Below, piece by piece: positions 11,946-22,286 of a stretch of DNA of 64,000 nt; within the stretch, counting starts at the first letter, position 1, and every line of letters starts with the position of its first letter. A program made the translations under genes and the position numbers. The stretch comes from Catonia carolina (Eukaryota; Arthropoda; Insecta; Hemiptera; Achilidae), in contig JAQMRL010000008.1 of assembly GCA_035578175.1 (NCBI GenBank), positions 61,932,541 to 61,996,540 on the forward strand, given 5' to 3'. The notes under the pieces are model-generated. The model was not told where the DNA came from, searched no databases, and saw nothing but the letters and a program-made list of their open reading frames with translations.

Positions 11946-12366
11946 ATATGTCAAGTTAACAAATAATGATGTCACTGAGCATGCGCATTATTTCAAAATG
12001 TGTACACGCTGATTAAAAAGTAACAACAAAATACTTTTAAAAGTATTTTTATAAATGAAACTGTTAGGCCTACATCATGACTGATGTTTTAAATACTGAT
12101 CAATAAATTTATAAAAACTGTACATCTATACTTTATTTCCATTCTTTTTCATAAATAAATGTGGTTACACGTTTTATGTATTACCTCTGATCTGTATGAC
12201 GAAACAAGAAAACTTTAAAAGTAAACATTTTTATTTTAATGATAGTCATTTAATATTAGTATAGTCACTCATTATTTCACAATTGAATTTGACGATGACT
12301 AATCCAAACCCATAAATCTCTCTCCACATTTTTGACAAAGAACATGTCATTGTTATATGCTACCAG

Positions 12367-12721
12367 TTGAAGGATGCAGGGGAAAAACCAACTAAGTCAC
12401 AAAACAGGAATTTTGCGGGAGGGCAAAAACAAAGTTTAAAACGATCTGACAGAAAGAGAAATTTAGAAATTAGAAGGCCAGCGCCTACGTCGCTGGCCTT
12501 GGACTCAGTTGGTTATTCCCCTGATCCGAATGGACTGGTTTTTCCGAAAGTTGGTTTTTCCCCTGTGCTGCAATATTTCAAATGGCTATATCTTGTGATT
12601 AAATTAGTTTTACCCCTGTAGCTTTCAGCACGTGAAAATATTTACCAAAGAGTATCAAATGGCATATTAATCTAAGTTTCGAATTTTTTGGACTAAGTTG
12701 CTTTTTCCCCTGTACCCTTCA
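12367..12721. mobile_element. MITE with repeated terminal motif
   Basis: Ends form an inverted repeat: GAAGGATGCAGGGGAAAAAC at left, GAAGGGTACAGGGGAAAAAG at right (reverse complement), each continuing into CAACTwAGTC. The CAGGGGwAAAAC motif occurs again internally at ~12530, ~12570 and ~12610, always in the right-end orientation. A perfect 10-bp stem AAGGCCAGCG (12474-12483 / 12491-12500) sits in the left half. No coding capacity; hAT-like by the CAGGGG start only. Confidence 0.6.
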
Positions 12722-12904
12722 GTTCGTTTTTGATATCGTATTGTCTCGTATTGTTCTTACAATTATTATAATTTATTTTCAATTAGAAATTTAGTGTTGT
12801 AGTATTTTTGTTTTTTTTTCATTTCTATTTTATCGTTTAATTCTGTGTAAGGTTAAAAGCACGTATTAGTTATCATTACGATGTTTTCATTAAAGGTGTT
12901 GCAT

Positions 12905-13085
12905 TTTTTCTGAGTCGCTGCTTTAGCAGCTGATTCAGTAACCGCTTTTTTTTTTTGACATATCTTTTATACGATGAACCAAGTATGGTTACTTTTTACA
13001 AATTTGAATACTAGACAGTGGTTACCGGTGTACTTGGATGGTTGGGGTCCAATTAACCATACTCTCTTAAGAATGGTGAAAAATA
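12905..13085 (+). repeat. SINE body fragment (shared with 42.8 and 44.6 kb)
   Basis: AGTGGTTACCGGTGTACTTG and AATTAACCATACTCTC match in reverse the segments at 42840-42930 and 44650-44740. The upstream GCTGATTCAGTAACCG is the decayed central part. Confidence 0.5.
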
Positions 13086-14578
13086 ATTCCACATTATTTG
13101 ATTATTGAATTTGATAACATTTCAATAAACATAAATTTATTATCAACGTTAATATTTTCTTGTATATTATTACCTAAATAAATATTTAAAAAAATGTTGA
13201 AATGTGTATTATGTATAAATTTTATTTGGTAGAAGTAAGCATTGTGTCCTATCAAAATCAAATTGCCTCCATCTTTTACAGTATTTTCTTGATTATTGGA
13301 TGTATTTATTTTACAAATAATAAATATCTTTATATTTTGTAATTATTTTTATCTGAAATTGATATATATTGTTTTTAACAATTTAAGTCTTGAACCAGGA
13401 TTTGGATTGATTATCTTCATTTTAAGGTGCCTATCCGTTACGAATGTCATTCTTTTGCACTGATATATCTAGGCAATTATGCATATTAGTATAAATTATT
13501 TATTTTCAGATTTTTAAGGTGAAAAACTGTGAGGGTTTTCATACAGATTCGGATTTTTGAATTTAAAATTATCCAATAATCAAGATATTATTGTATTATA
13601 ATGTTATAAATAATACTGCACTGTAGTTTTATTAAATCACTTATTATCATGATAAATGTAAGATACGGGTCTTTCTGTAGTAATTGTAAAAAATATTTAT
13701 TTAACATAACATATAATGTTAGATGTTTTAAATGTTTATTTTATGTTCAAAATTTCTGTGTATGTATCTTAAGAGAAACCAATCATGAGATGTCATAGTA
13801 TTTAAATTATAAATTATTCTGAATGTTTATAAATTAAAATATTATCTATGTTGTATTGTAATAAAAATGTAATGATTCTACATCAATGAAACTTAGAATT
13901 TCATAATTTGGGTTGGGTGTTTCTTTTTATATTTTCAGCGAGGTCATCTAATAATTTGAAAAATAACGTTTTAATCTAATTATTTTATTTTAGCATTATT
14001 GTTAATGTAGTATGTATATAAATTGCTGTTGTTTTCTTTATTATTCTTTTTATTATTACATTCATGTTTACCTTTTTTAAATTGTATCAATATAAACACT
14101 TTACTGAGTAATAAGAATAATTCAAATAGTACTCCTTGTTTCTTTTAACAAACATAAATCTTTTCTTTAAGCTGAATTGTAAAAATTTCTGTAAAGTATA
14201 AATTTAGATAATGTTAGATGTGCAATAAAATATATAAATTATTCTAGTGTTTAATTGATTAAAAAACATTTACTGAGTATAGTCGTACTTTGTTTAGAGA
14301 AATTAAACCTTAATTGGAATAAGAAGTTTTGTAATTGTATTGGGAATCATACAAAGTTATGCCAAGCAGTGGTCTATCTAACTATCTAGATGTAATTAAA
14401 ATGTATCTATAAAAGAACAAACTAAAATAGTAAGGTACGAGTGTATTTATGTCTTGTTTTTTCTTTTTAATTACAGGAGAAACTTGTTTATCCTTTTTGT
14501 TGTGATTAATGAACTCATTTTCTGTAATGTAACATAGTTTTTGTATTTTGAAGTAAAGTATTTTTTTTTAAATTTAAA
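13086..14578. other. AT-rich intergenic DNA
   Basis: No gene or repeat with recognisable ends. Confidence 0.3.
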
Positions 14579-14745
14579 GTTACATCAACAGCTTGGGTAT
14601 TAGTGACTACAGTGGGTTATGCAACTGGAACAGTGGGTTTTCACTCATAAAAATTTCTGACCCTAGCCAGGAATGGAACCTGGGACCTCCACATTGCAGG
14701 CTGGTGCTCTAACCACTATACCACTATGTTACAGAGGCACCTAAA
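14579..14745 (-). repeat. tRNA-derived SINE
   Basis: On the minus strand: box A region TAGTGGTATAGTGGTTAGAG and box B region GGTTCCATTCCTGGC, followed by a body with AGAAATTTTTATGAGTGAAA and CCCACTGTAGTCACTAA. The same body is recognisable at 53710-53820. Confidence 0.72.
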
Positions 14746-16140
14746 GTAATCAAATTTCTAGCACCTTCGTCTTGGTATTAGTATGTACCCCTTTGTCAAG
14801 TTAGCCACTGATACAATTACCAGTAATTTTATGTATACAGTAATTCCTTACTATTCAAGGTTTTAATTATTGACAGTTGCTTGTTCCAGCTGTCAAAATA
14901 TTTTTTAAATTTGTAGAGTACAACACATTGTCCCAGTTTTTATTCAACATAGTATTCACTAGGGTGTACTTAAATCAATATAATGCTGAATTAAATTAAT
15001 AAATAATGTTATTAAATGAAAGAATTTAGTTAAATCATATAAATACCATGTAGGACAGAACTTGGTTAAAAAATTAAAAGATGCGGTAAATCCACCTGTG
15101 CGTGAATACAATTGGGTTTGTTCACATCAAGGTCAAAGACATATTTCAATACGGATGCAATTTATTTATTAATATTTTTAATTTAAACGTTTCAGTCAGC
15201 TTAAAAGTAGTGACAGTGGTGAAGGTTTTAGAGTAAATAGATCACCAAGTTGGTACATAAAAAAATGAAGAAAATACATTTGGCGAGGCAAATCATCAGT
15301 TGCAAACCTGTATGATGTGATTTATTAAAAAAATTATATTAATTACATTGATTATAATTTGTAGTCTTTTCTTAATTCTGTTCAGATTATTTGAAATTGA
15401 TTTGTTTTATCTGTTGTGGTTAAACAAATTTCTACAGTATTTTATTACAAACTTTAATGTTACTCATGTATAATGTTACCCATTTGTTGTTATAATTTTA
15501 TTATGTGTGATAAAAGTAATTACTATAACAAAAATAAATCATGTATAAATGTTTAATGTTGAATATCATAGGTTTTGTCACAAATATTGATGGAATTGAG
15601 AAAATTGCTTTAGGTTATCAGTAATCATGGTGAGTGTGTAACAGTAAATGGGTTTTAAATCATGAAAATTTTATAGATTGGAAATAGTAATCTAATTTGA
15701 AACCTTTTGTTGTGTTGTTAAATTAATTACCATTACACTACCAACGTGATCATTATGTTTTTCAGTTAGTGCAATTTTGTAGTTTAATTTTCTTGCAATA
15801 TAGATTATATTATGCTAACATTTTAAGTTTGTATGGTATCACTACCGTGATTGAAATTGAGACGAGTTGAGACTTATGTTAAGTCAATAACTCCTCTAAA
15901 TCTTCTAATTTATGAAATATTCGTCACTCAGCTTATATCGCATAGTTTTTTAAAATTCATTTATGACCTTATAAACATTACTATAATTAATGTTTTATTA
16001 AATTAAGGTAAATTCAAGATAAATATTGATCATGGAGTTGTCCACAACAATTGGTTTTTTATTCATGATCATCAGGGGAGTTGGATTAGCTATCAGAACT
16101 TTTAGATGTATGTTTTGACCACAATTGTTATATGAGGATA
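14746..16140. other. AT-rich intergenic DNA
   Basis: Nothing recognisable beyond short decayed fragments. Confidence 0.3.
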
Positions 16141-16142
16141 TA

Positions 16143-16864
16143 TTGAAAAGTAATATCTCCATTGCTATAACTTTTTAGTATTGGATGTATTGTTTAAATA
16201 TTAGTGTGAAATGGTAGATTAAACTGTCCCCTATTTACCAACATAATCACTTTTCGAAGTAATTGTCATTAACAGTGACACATTTATGCCAATGTACTAC
16301 ACTTTGGAAAAGTCCATCACGGAAGAAGTCTGAAGTTTTCATATATCGCAATTACCTCCCCTCTGCTATCACCTCTGCATCCAAAGAGAAATGCATGCCC
16401 TTGAGATGTTCCTTAAGGTTCGGAAAGAGGAATAAGTCATAAGGCGAAAGATCTGGGCTGTAAGGTGAATGAGGTAAAATGTCTTGAAACCCAAGTTTCT
16501 CTAGTGCTGTACGTGTTTTCAGACTTATGTGAGGACAAGCGTTGTCATGATGCAGAACTGGCTCTTTGTCTGGACGAACCCTGTGCCGCTGTCGCTTTAG
16601 ATTTGATAGGGTAGTAACATATTGTTCGGAGTTGACAGTATAGCCACATTCCAAAAACTCCTTATAAATGATACCATCAAAATCCCAGAAAACAGTTTTC
16701 ATGACTTTCCTGGCAGATGGCATTGTTTTAAATTTTTAGGTTGCGGCTGTGAATCGCCGCTAGGATGACTTGTTTACAAAGAGTTCCAGCACATGACTAA
16801 CCACTTTTTAGACTGTCTGGCCCATCATTATAATAGTTATAGCGATGGAGGCATTACTTTACAA
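16143..16864 (-). mobile_element. Mariner-type element, 5'-deleted coding region
   Basis: Terminal inverted repeats: left AAAGTAATATCTCCATTGCT, right (reverse complement) AAAGTAATGCCTCCATCGCT, continuing into ATAACT. TA dinucleotides flank at 16141-16142 and 16865-16866, the mariner target site. At ~720 bp it is about half the usual 1.3 kb; the N-terminal helix-turn-helix part of the transposase is missing. Confidence 0.85.
16215..16723 (-). pseudogene. Mariner transposase, catalytic domain remnant
   Basis: Open from MPSARKVMKTVFWDFDGIIY for 123 residues. The second catalytic Asp is in FWDFDG, the HHDNACPH block follows, and the third Asp is in SPYSPDLSPYDLFLFP, as in DD34D transposases. A frameshift near 16352 is followed by the normal C-terminal end (DFFRDGLFQSVVHWHKCV, then NYFEK and a stop). 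The first Asp and DNA-binding domain are absent, so no active enzyme. Confidence 0.85.
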
Positions 16865-16866
16865 TA

Positions 16867-17900
16867 CGCCATCATATGATATGTAACGAAAGAACTGTTC
16901 TATGGAAATTTCTGATTTTTAATCTGTTCTGAAAGCAGTACTATTTACCACAAAACAGGTTAAAAAAATAAGTGATATATTCAAAATATTTTAATTTTTG
17001 AAACAAATTAATCAAAGTTCATCTCAATTTAGTAAGATCATCCAGTGCATTTCAGATTAACAAGTAATAATAACCTCTATATCACTCACTTTTCATTTAT
17101 TTAAGAAAAATTCTTTTATTTTAGTATATCTTAAGTGGTTGGTGGTAAATTTTTATGAAGGGATTGGTAAAGTTGGGTCAGTCAATCTGAGAAGTTCATT
17201 ATTTTTGACATAACCTTTATATTAAATGTATTTTTATTTTTACATGTCTCAGTAATGTAATATTATTTAATTAAAAGTCTGACTATATTGTGATAAGTAT
17301 AAGAAATAGAATGTGAAATAAGACCTAAAACTCATGAATCAGTATGGTTTTTAATAGTTACGTCTGTATCATTTAAGAAAATGTAATATATATATAACAA
17401 ATTTTCTTATATATTATTTTTTATTGTTACTTTTAAGTTGTCTTCAGTTTTTGTTCTATTTTTTCAACAATGCAATCATCTGTATTTAGATGATGATTTA
17501 GTTTGTTTTGGGGTATGAACCAAATGTAAGACCTTCAGATTAGCGGTTGGTTACACTACCATGTGTGCCATCTAGGCAGTGAGCCTTCTTTTTTATTTTA
17601 TTTGTATTATTGTAGTTATACAATTTTGTTCAGGCCTAATATAAAATTTATTATGGTTGAGCTTTCTAGAATATTAATAAACTAAAATTTCATTTAATGA
17701 TTTTTTTTACCTTGTTTCTCTGTGTGTGTAGTTATAATAAACAAGCTTCAAACTATAAGTTTCCATGACCTTTATCAGTTTTAAAGGAATTGTCCACACT
17801 ATCAAAAAAATATAACAATAATATTTTGAATAACAGTTCATGAAGATTAAGTTGTGTCATTAATCACCATTCTTTTATCTGAAAGTAATGAATTTCATTA
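16867..17900. other. AT-rich intergenic DNA
   Basis: No gene seen; a few short decayed fragments only. Confidence 0.3.
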
Positions 17901-17904
17901 CACA

Positions 17905-18114
17905 GCATATGGTGATAGATATCATTTGCAGGGTGGAAAAGTTAATTTTAGTTTTACATCTGACTGTTTTACAATTGCTGCTAATGCAGACAGTGAGAAG
18001 GATGATACATGAAGATGAGTGATGAAAAATTATCAGACCTGGCCAGGAAACAAACTGGGACCCCCGGCGTAGAAGCCAGTTGTACTAATCACTACGCCAA
18101 CGGGCCAGCCTGGA
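17905..18114 (-). repeat. tRNA-derived SINE (GGCTGGCCCG head)
   Basis: On the minus strand it begins GGCTGGCCCGTTGGCGTAGT, with a box B-like GTCCCAGTTTGTTTCCTGG and a body CATCACTCATCTTCATGTAT then CATCCTTCTCACTGTCTGC. The 3' body recurs in + orientation at 18436-18575, and the head recurs at 26046-26216. Confidence 0.68.
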
Positions 18115-18287
18115 AGACTTAAATGTCTGTCAAATGGCTCGGTATACGTATAAACAATTATACTTTTTAATTTTAACAAACTATACTTCTTTTTTCATTT
18201 AGTAAAATGTTATGTTTAATGGTTCTAATACTGTTGTAGTATCTTGTTGGCCTAAAATAAACCCTCAGGCCTATTAATGAGGACTCA

Positions 18288-18910
18288 TTGGTGGCAATTT
18301 TTAAAATTGTCATCTATCATTTTGTTTGGTCCGTCCATCACACCCAGATGTCAGAAACTACAAGAGATAGCAGAAAAACTGTTTTCAGATTCGTAATCTA
18401 CACAAAATTGGGCCTAAATTGGATTGAAGTTCTGGTTTCGACCGGAAGTCGATTCCCGGTCAAGTTTGGTATTTTTTCATCACTCATTTTCATGTATCAT
18501 CCTTCTCACCGTTTGCATTAGCAGCAATTGCAAAACAGCTACAGACGTAAAACAAAAACAAAAAAATTCACAAGTCAAAAATCAAGTTGGAAACTACAAG
18601 AAATAGCCACAAACAGTTTTTGGGTTTGTAATCTACACAAAAAGTTAGTGGACCTGGATTGGGTTTGAAGTTCTGATTTTTACTGGAAGTGGGCCAAAAC
18701 CGGAAGTCAAGAAATCAGTCTGGATTTGGAAACAAAAATAGTGTCATTTGATTCCTCTTAAAAATTAGATACTGAAATCATTGGGTTTGAAGTTCCGGTT
18801 TCGACCAGAAGTGCCCCAAAACCGGAAGTCTAGAAATCAGTCTGGATTTGGAAACAAAAATAGTGTTATTTGATTCCTCTTAAAGAGTAGTTACAGAAAT
18901 CACTAATAGT
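18288..18910 (+). repeat. Dispersed repeat family D with a 122-bp tandem duplication
   Basis: Starts AAAATTGTCATCTATCATTT and CCAGATGTCAGAAACTAC, also found at 34338-34545. Within it, a unit beginning GGGTTTGAAGTTC and carrying AAAACCGGAAGTC and CAGTCTGGATTTGGAAAC occurs at 18661 and again at 18783 (period 122). An earlier related unit at ~18420 is interrupted by SINE sequence. Confidence 0.65.
18436..18575 (+). repeat. SINE 3' portion inside family D
   Basis: From box B-like GTCGATTCCCGGTC through CATCACTCATTTTCATGTAT and GTTTGCATTAGCAGCAATTG to an A-rich tail. Same family as the minus-strand SINE at 17905. The 5' tRNA-like half is missing, so it is a truncated insertion or a recombination product at the shared CCGGAAGTC/CCCGGTC site. 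Confidence 0.6.
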
Positions 18911-19007
18911 TTTTGCCATAATTTGAAGGTAAGCCTTTTTAAAAATGCCACCAGCCATGAGACGCGCCATCTCATGAAAAAAATTTTTCATTAATAGAAG
19001 CTTGTAT

Positions 19008-19270
19008 GCTACTGTTCTACTGGGACCACCAGTAGAATCAAGAGAAAAGAAGAGTGGTCTACTGGAGTTCAAACTCAAAAGTTGTGGTAACCGAGACGAT
19101 CCAAATGAAGGGAAGGACCAAGAAGAAAAGCTAGATGATGATGAAGGAGACGTCAATGAAAACTAGGACATTGGCATCCTTTCTGATGTAGAAGAAAAGA
19201 AGAGGATGAGAAGAAATTTAATGGATTTCGATGTAAGTGAAATCCAATCTGCAACTATTTTGGGTTATGA
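19008..19270 (+). pseudogene. Unidentified coding-like fragment, acidic
   Basis: Reads LLGPPVESREKKSGLLEF, then KLKSCGNRDDPNEGKDQEEK, LDDDEGDVNEN, a stop, then DIGILSDVEEKKRMRRNLMD, FDVSEIQSATI and a second stop, all in one frame. Composition (acidic, Lys-rich, moderate GC) looks like a decayed real protein and unlike the AT-rich surroundings. I do not recognise the family. It may be a processed pseudogene or transposon-borne exon. Confidence 0.3.
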
Positions 19271-20255
19271 ATAGTGCAGGTGGAGTAGAAGATGCTGCCT
19301 ACTAATTAGTTTCATTTAATTGCCTTCTTCAAAAGGCTGCTTTTAGATCTATGTGCCAGCAGCCATCCCAACCAATGCAACAGAAAAGGTTTTACCATGT
19401 AACAGTCGGGGGTGGCTCAAGGCCTGTGCGCTTGTACGTGGCGCCTAAATGGGTTATTATAAAAATTCTAAAAAAAATCATTATTTGTGGTCACATTAAT
19501 TAATTGTACAAGATCTGAGGTCAGGTTATGAGTGTTTTGTAATGGGAATCGGAGCTTTGATTACCTTTGAAGCTAATATCCTTCAATTGAGGTTGAAATA
19601 TGGGTTGGGATTTTAGTTCACAATGGTACATAATGATTGTAAATAGATAAATATGACTTGAGGACAGTTGGTGGTTAAAATTTATATATTTTTCCAAAAA
19701 CGAGTCGTTTTATCAGAAAATTTAGGCCAGTTAACGTCAGTTAATGATAATAGACAATTGGGAGATGGGGGCACCAAGTGACTACCTTGCACGGTTGCCA
19801 TTTTGTTCTTGAACCGCCCCTGGTAACAGTTGAACATGAAAAGTACATGGAACATACTTTTTAATCATTTTAAAATTTCACGTGATTACTTAATTGTATT
19901 TAATTTAAATAAATAAGCTTACACAGAGTAATTCAAAATTAAAAGAACATCTCTGAAGACCTGACTCTATAGCTAGAAATTTTTTTAATGTTCTTATAAA
20001 CATATGTCCGGAAATGCTTCATTAGTGAGTTACAGCTTGACAAGAATTATGGATAAAATACCTATCACTAATTGAAACTTGGAAATTGATATTTTCTCTT
20101 CCAACCAAAAGGGGCTTTTGGAATCGGCCGTGTAAATCCAAAATTAAGAGTATGCTCTTTAGAATAAATTTTCCTTAAAAATGGTTGTAACAATTTTAGT
20201 TAAAATTATCTCGTTTACTAAATTCAGTGTGCTGAATAATTAGGTGCTTCTGAAA
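19271..20255. other. Intergenic DNA, nothing recognised
   Basis: No gene; some moderately GC stretches around 19380-19460 and 19730-19830 without interpretable translation. Confidence 0.3.
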
Positions 20256-20261
20256 GGAAAA

Positions 20262-20922
20262 ATCTAGTATAAAACACTTGCAAAACTTTTTCTTGCCAGT
20301 GTAAATAATGAAAGATATAACCGGTATTAAATTATAAGTAGCCTAAACAATGCAAAATGAAAAAAAAAATTGTAATTTTAATCGTGAGTGGAAGACGCAA
20401 CGTGGAAATCCACCTTTGTAGGACTTTCCACCAAAAGAACCAAAATTTCCTCACTGAGATATGATTATAAAAGCCAAATTATTATTTTAAACAGAAAATC
20501 ACTAATTGACGCTCAACTAGGCTCTGCACAAAAAAAGCTTAAAATTAAAGTAGGTTTTATTATTTTTTATTTCTTTGAGTATATAAACTTTCGTCGTAAG
20601 GCCGCAATCTTAAAAAAAATATTTTACTAGAGTACAGCCCCCCCCACAAATTTCAGCAGACATGGCGTTTACCCTTTCTGTAGAGCACAAAAATGTAGTT
20701 TATGAGGCAGTTTTCAACGAAATTATAACTTATAGAAAATTGCACAAATAAACTACATCTGGTATACTGATTTTGATGAAAATGTTCATGTTGAATCAGT
20801 AAAAATATGTGTTTGGGTTTGTGGACCTGAAAACTCGATTTCATAAAATCGACATGAAAACAATACTTAACTTCTTTGTATATTCTTCATACCCTGTCAT
20901 ACAGGGCAAGATAAATTAAAAA
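20262..20922 (-). repeat. Family A copy 2 (diverged)
   Basis: Minus-strand copy with decayed ends (reads AATCTAGTATAAAACACTTG at left instead of AATCTGGTGTGAAACACTC). The CTGATTTTGATGAAAATGTT and CAGCAGACATGGCGTTTACC body is clear. Shorter than the ~930-bp norm. Confidence 0.7.
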
Positions 20923-22000
20923 TAGGTGCATATAATAAGAAGAAAAGTAAGATAGATAGCTTTTGCAATTAACTTTTCAAAAGTTACTTATTATAGAGAA
21001 CTATAAGCAATTTTCTGTTGAAGACATAAGACTATAAGACTGGTTACTTTTTTTGTTAAAAATTTTACACATTATTTAATTTTTTGTAATAAACTATTCT
21101 ACATCTTCATGTCAGTATAAATTTGTTGTGGATACATTATAAAAAAATTGTTCAAAACTACAAAGTGGTAGCATTGAAGGTTCACGCTACAATATTGGTA
21201 ATGTTTGCCATCCATGTATTTTTTGTGTAATTATTTGCTCAGTGATAATGATGATACTACCAGCCAATGAAGCCTGCAAGTGCGTATAAATTTCTATGTT
21301 ACATAGTAAATTATTTGTAGAACATATTTCGAGTGTTTGTATACATAAAGTAAAATTGTCGTATGTTTGCACTTATCATAATAAACCAAAATTTCCTCAC
21401 TGAGATGTGATTATAAAAGCCAAATTATTATTATTTTTATTAAAATACGTATTATTAGCGCTGACTAATAACAAGGCTCATGTAGCCAGGCGTGTCAATG
21501 ATATCTATGATTCACTTCCTTTGTCAAATTAGATAGATTTTACCGTGTTCAGATAGTAGGTCAGGCGTACTGTTAAGTTTACATTATACTGTCATAATCT
21601 GCCAATATTTTTAAAGGATTAGATTATGAAATTAATCTTTTATATTCTTAATACGTATTATTATTTTCTTTGTTTTAATAAAACTTTTATGTTTGTAGTA
21701 GTTCACTTCTTCCCGGTTATAAGGTAACATCTTATCGTACTTGTACTATCATAGTTTGAAATCTTGTTACATCGTATATTGAAATATGGCTCCTTGCAAG
21801 TGTCGAATAGGCCTACGCAATACTTTTTTCTTTGTTTACACAGTCTCGTAACGGAAAAACTGAATAAGTGTAAACATAAACGATATAATAGCTTGGTTGA
21901 GGTTACTTTATTTTATTGTTGTTTGTGTACTTAATTCCTAATATTTTAAGATTTATGGCTTAATTTCGATTGTATAAAAAAATATAATAAAGTTACAAAA
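20923..22000. other. Intergenic DNA upstream of ARHGAP1
   Basis: No gene recognised. 21390-21430 repeats a short piece seen at 20440-20480 (AATTTCCTCACTGAGATATG). Confidence 0.3.
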
Positions 22001-22237
22001 CATGAAATTTAGTACGTAGCGGTTCGAGCTGGCAGTGGCGCGTAGCTGTACAGCTGGTTAATGCTATGCCGTAGGTGGTGTTTTCTATTAAAATGGAACA
22101 ATGTTTAATGCGCTTTACGAATAATAGATCGTGAGAACTGAATATTAATGCAATGATAAAATATAACGGTTATAATAATTTCTCCCTTTTATTTAGTTAA
22201 TTTTTAAGTCATTTAATGTTAAAACTGTTATCAAAAT
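22001..22237 (+). promoter_or_regulatory. Probable 5' UTR / promoter region of ARHGAP1
   Basis: A locally GC-richer stretch (22020-22080, GGCAGTGGCGCGTAGCTGTA) lies just upstream of the start codon, unlike the surrounding AT-rich DNA. If transcribed, it holds a 13-codon upstream ORF starting at 22093 and stopping at 22134. No TATA box or initiator can be assigned with confidence. Confidence 0.3.
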
Positions 22238-22286
22238 ATGGAGGCTGATTGTCAAACTACTTGTACACCAACAAAAAATTTGACAG
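22238..22286 (+). CDS. ARHGAP1: ARHGAP1 exon 1 (start)
   Basis: ATATGG start context, encodes [16 protein letters not shown] plus one base; donor GTAAAT. Phase joins correctly to 30833, creating GGT. No family conservation is expected this far N-terminal, so this is the least certain coding exon. Confidence 0.65.
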
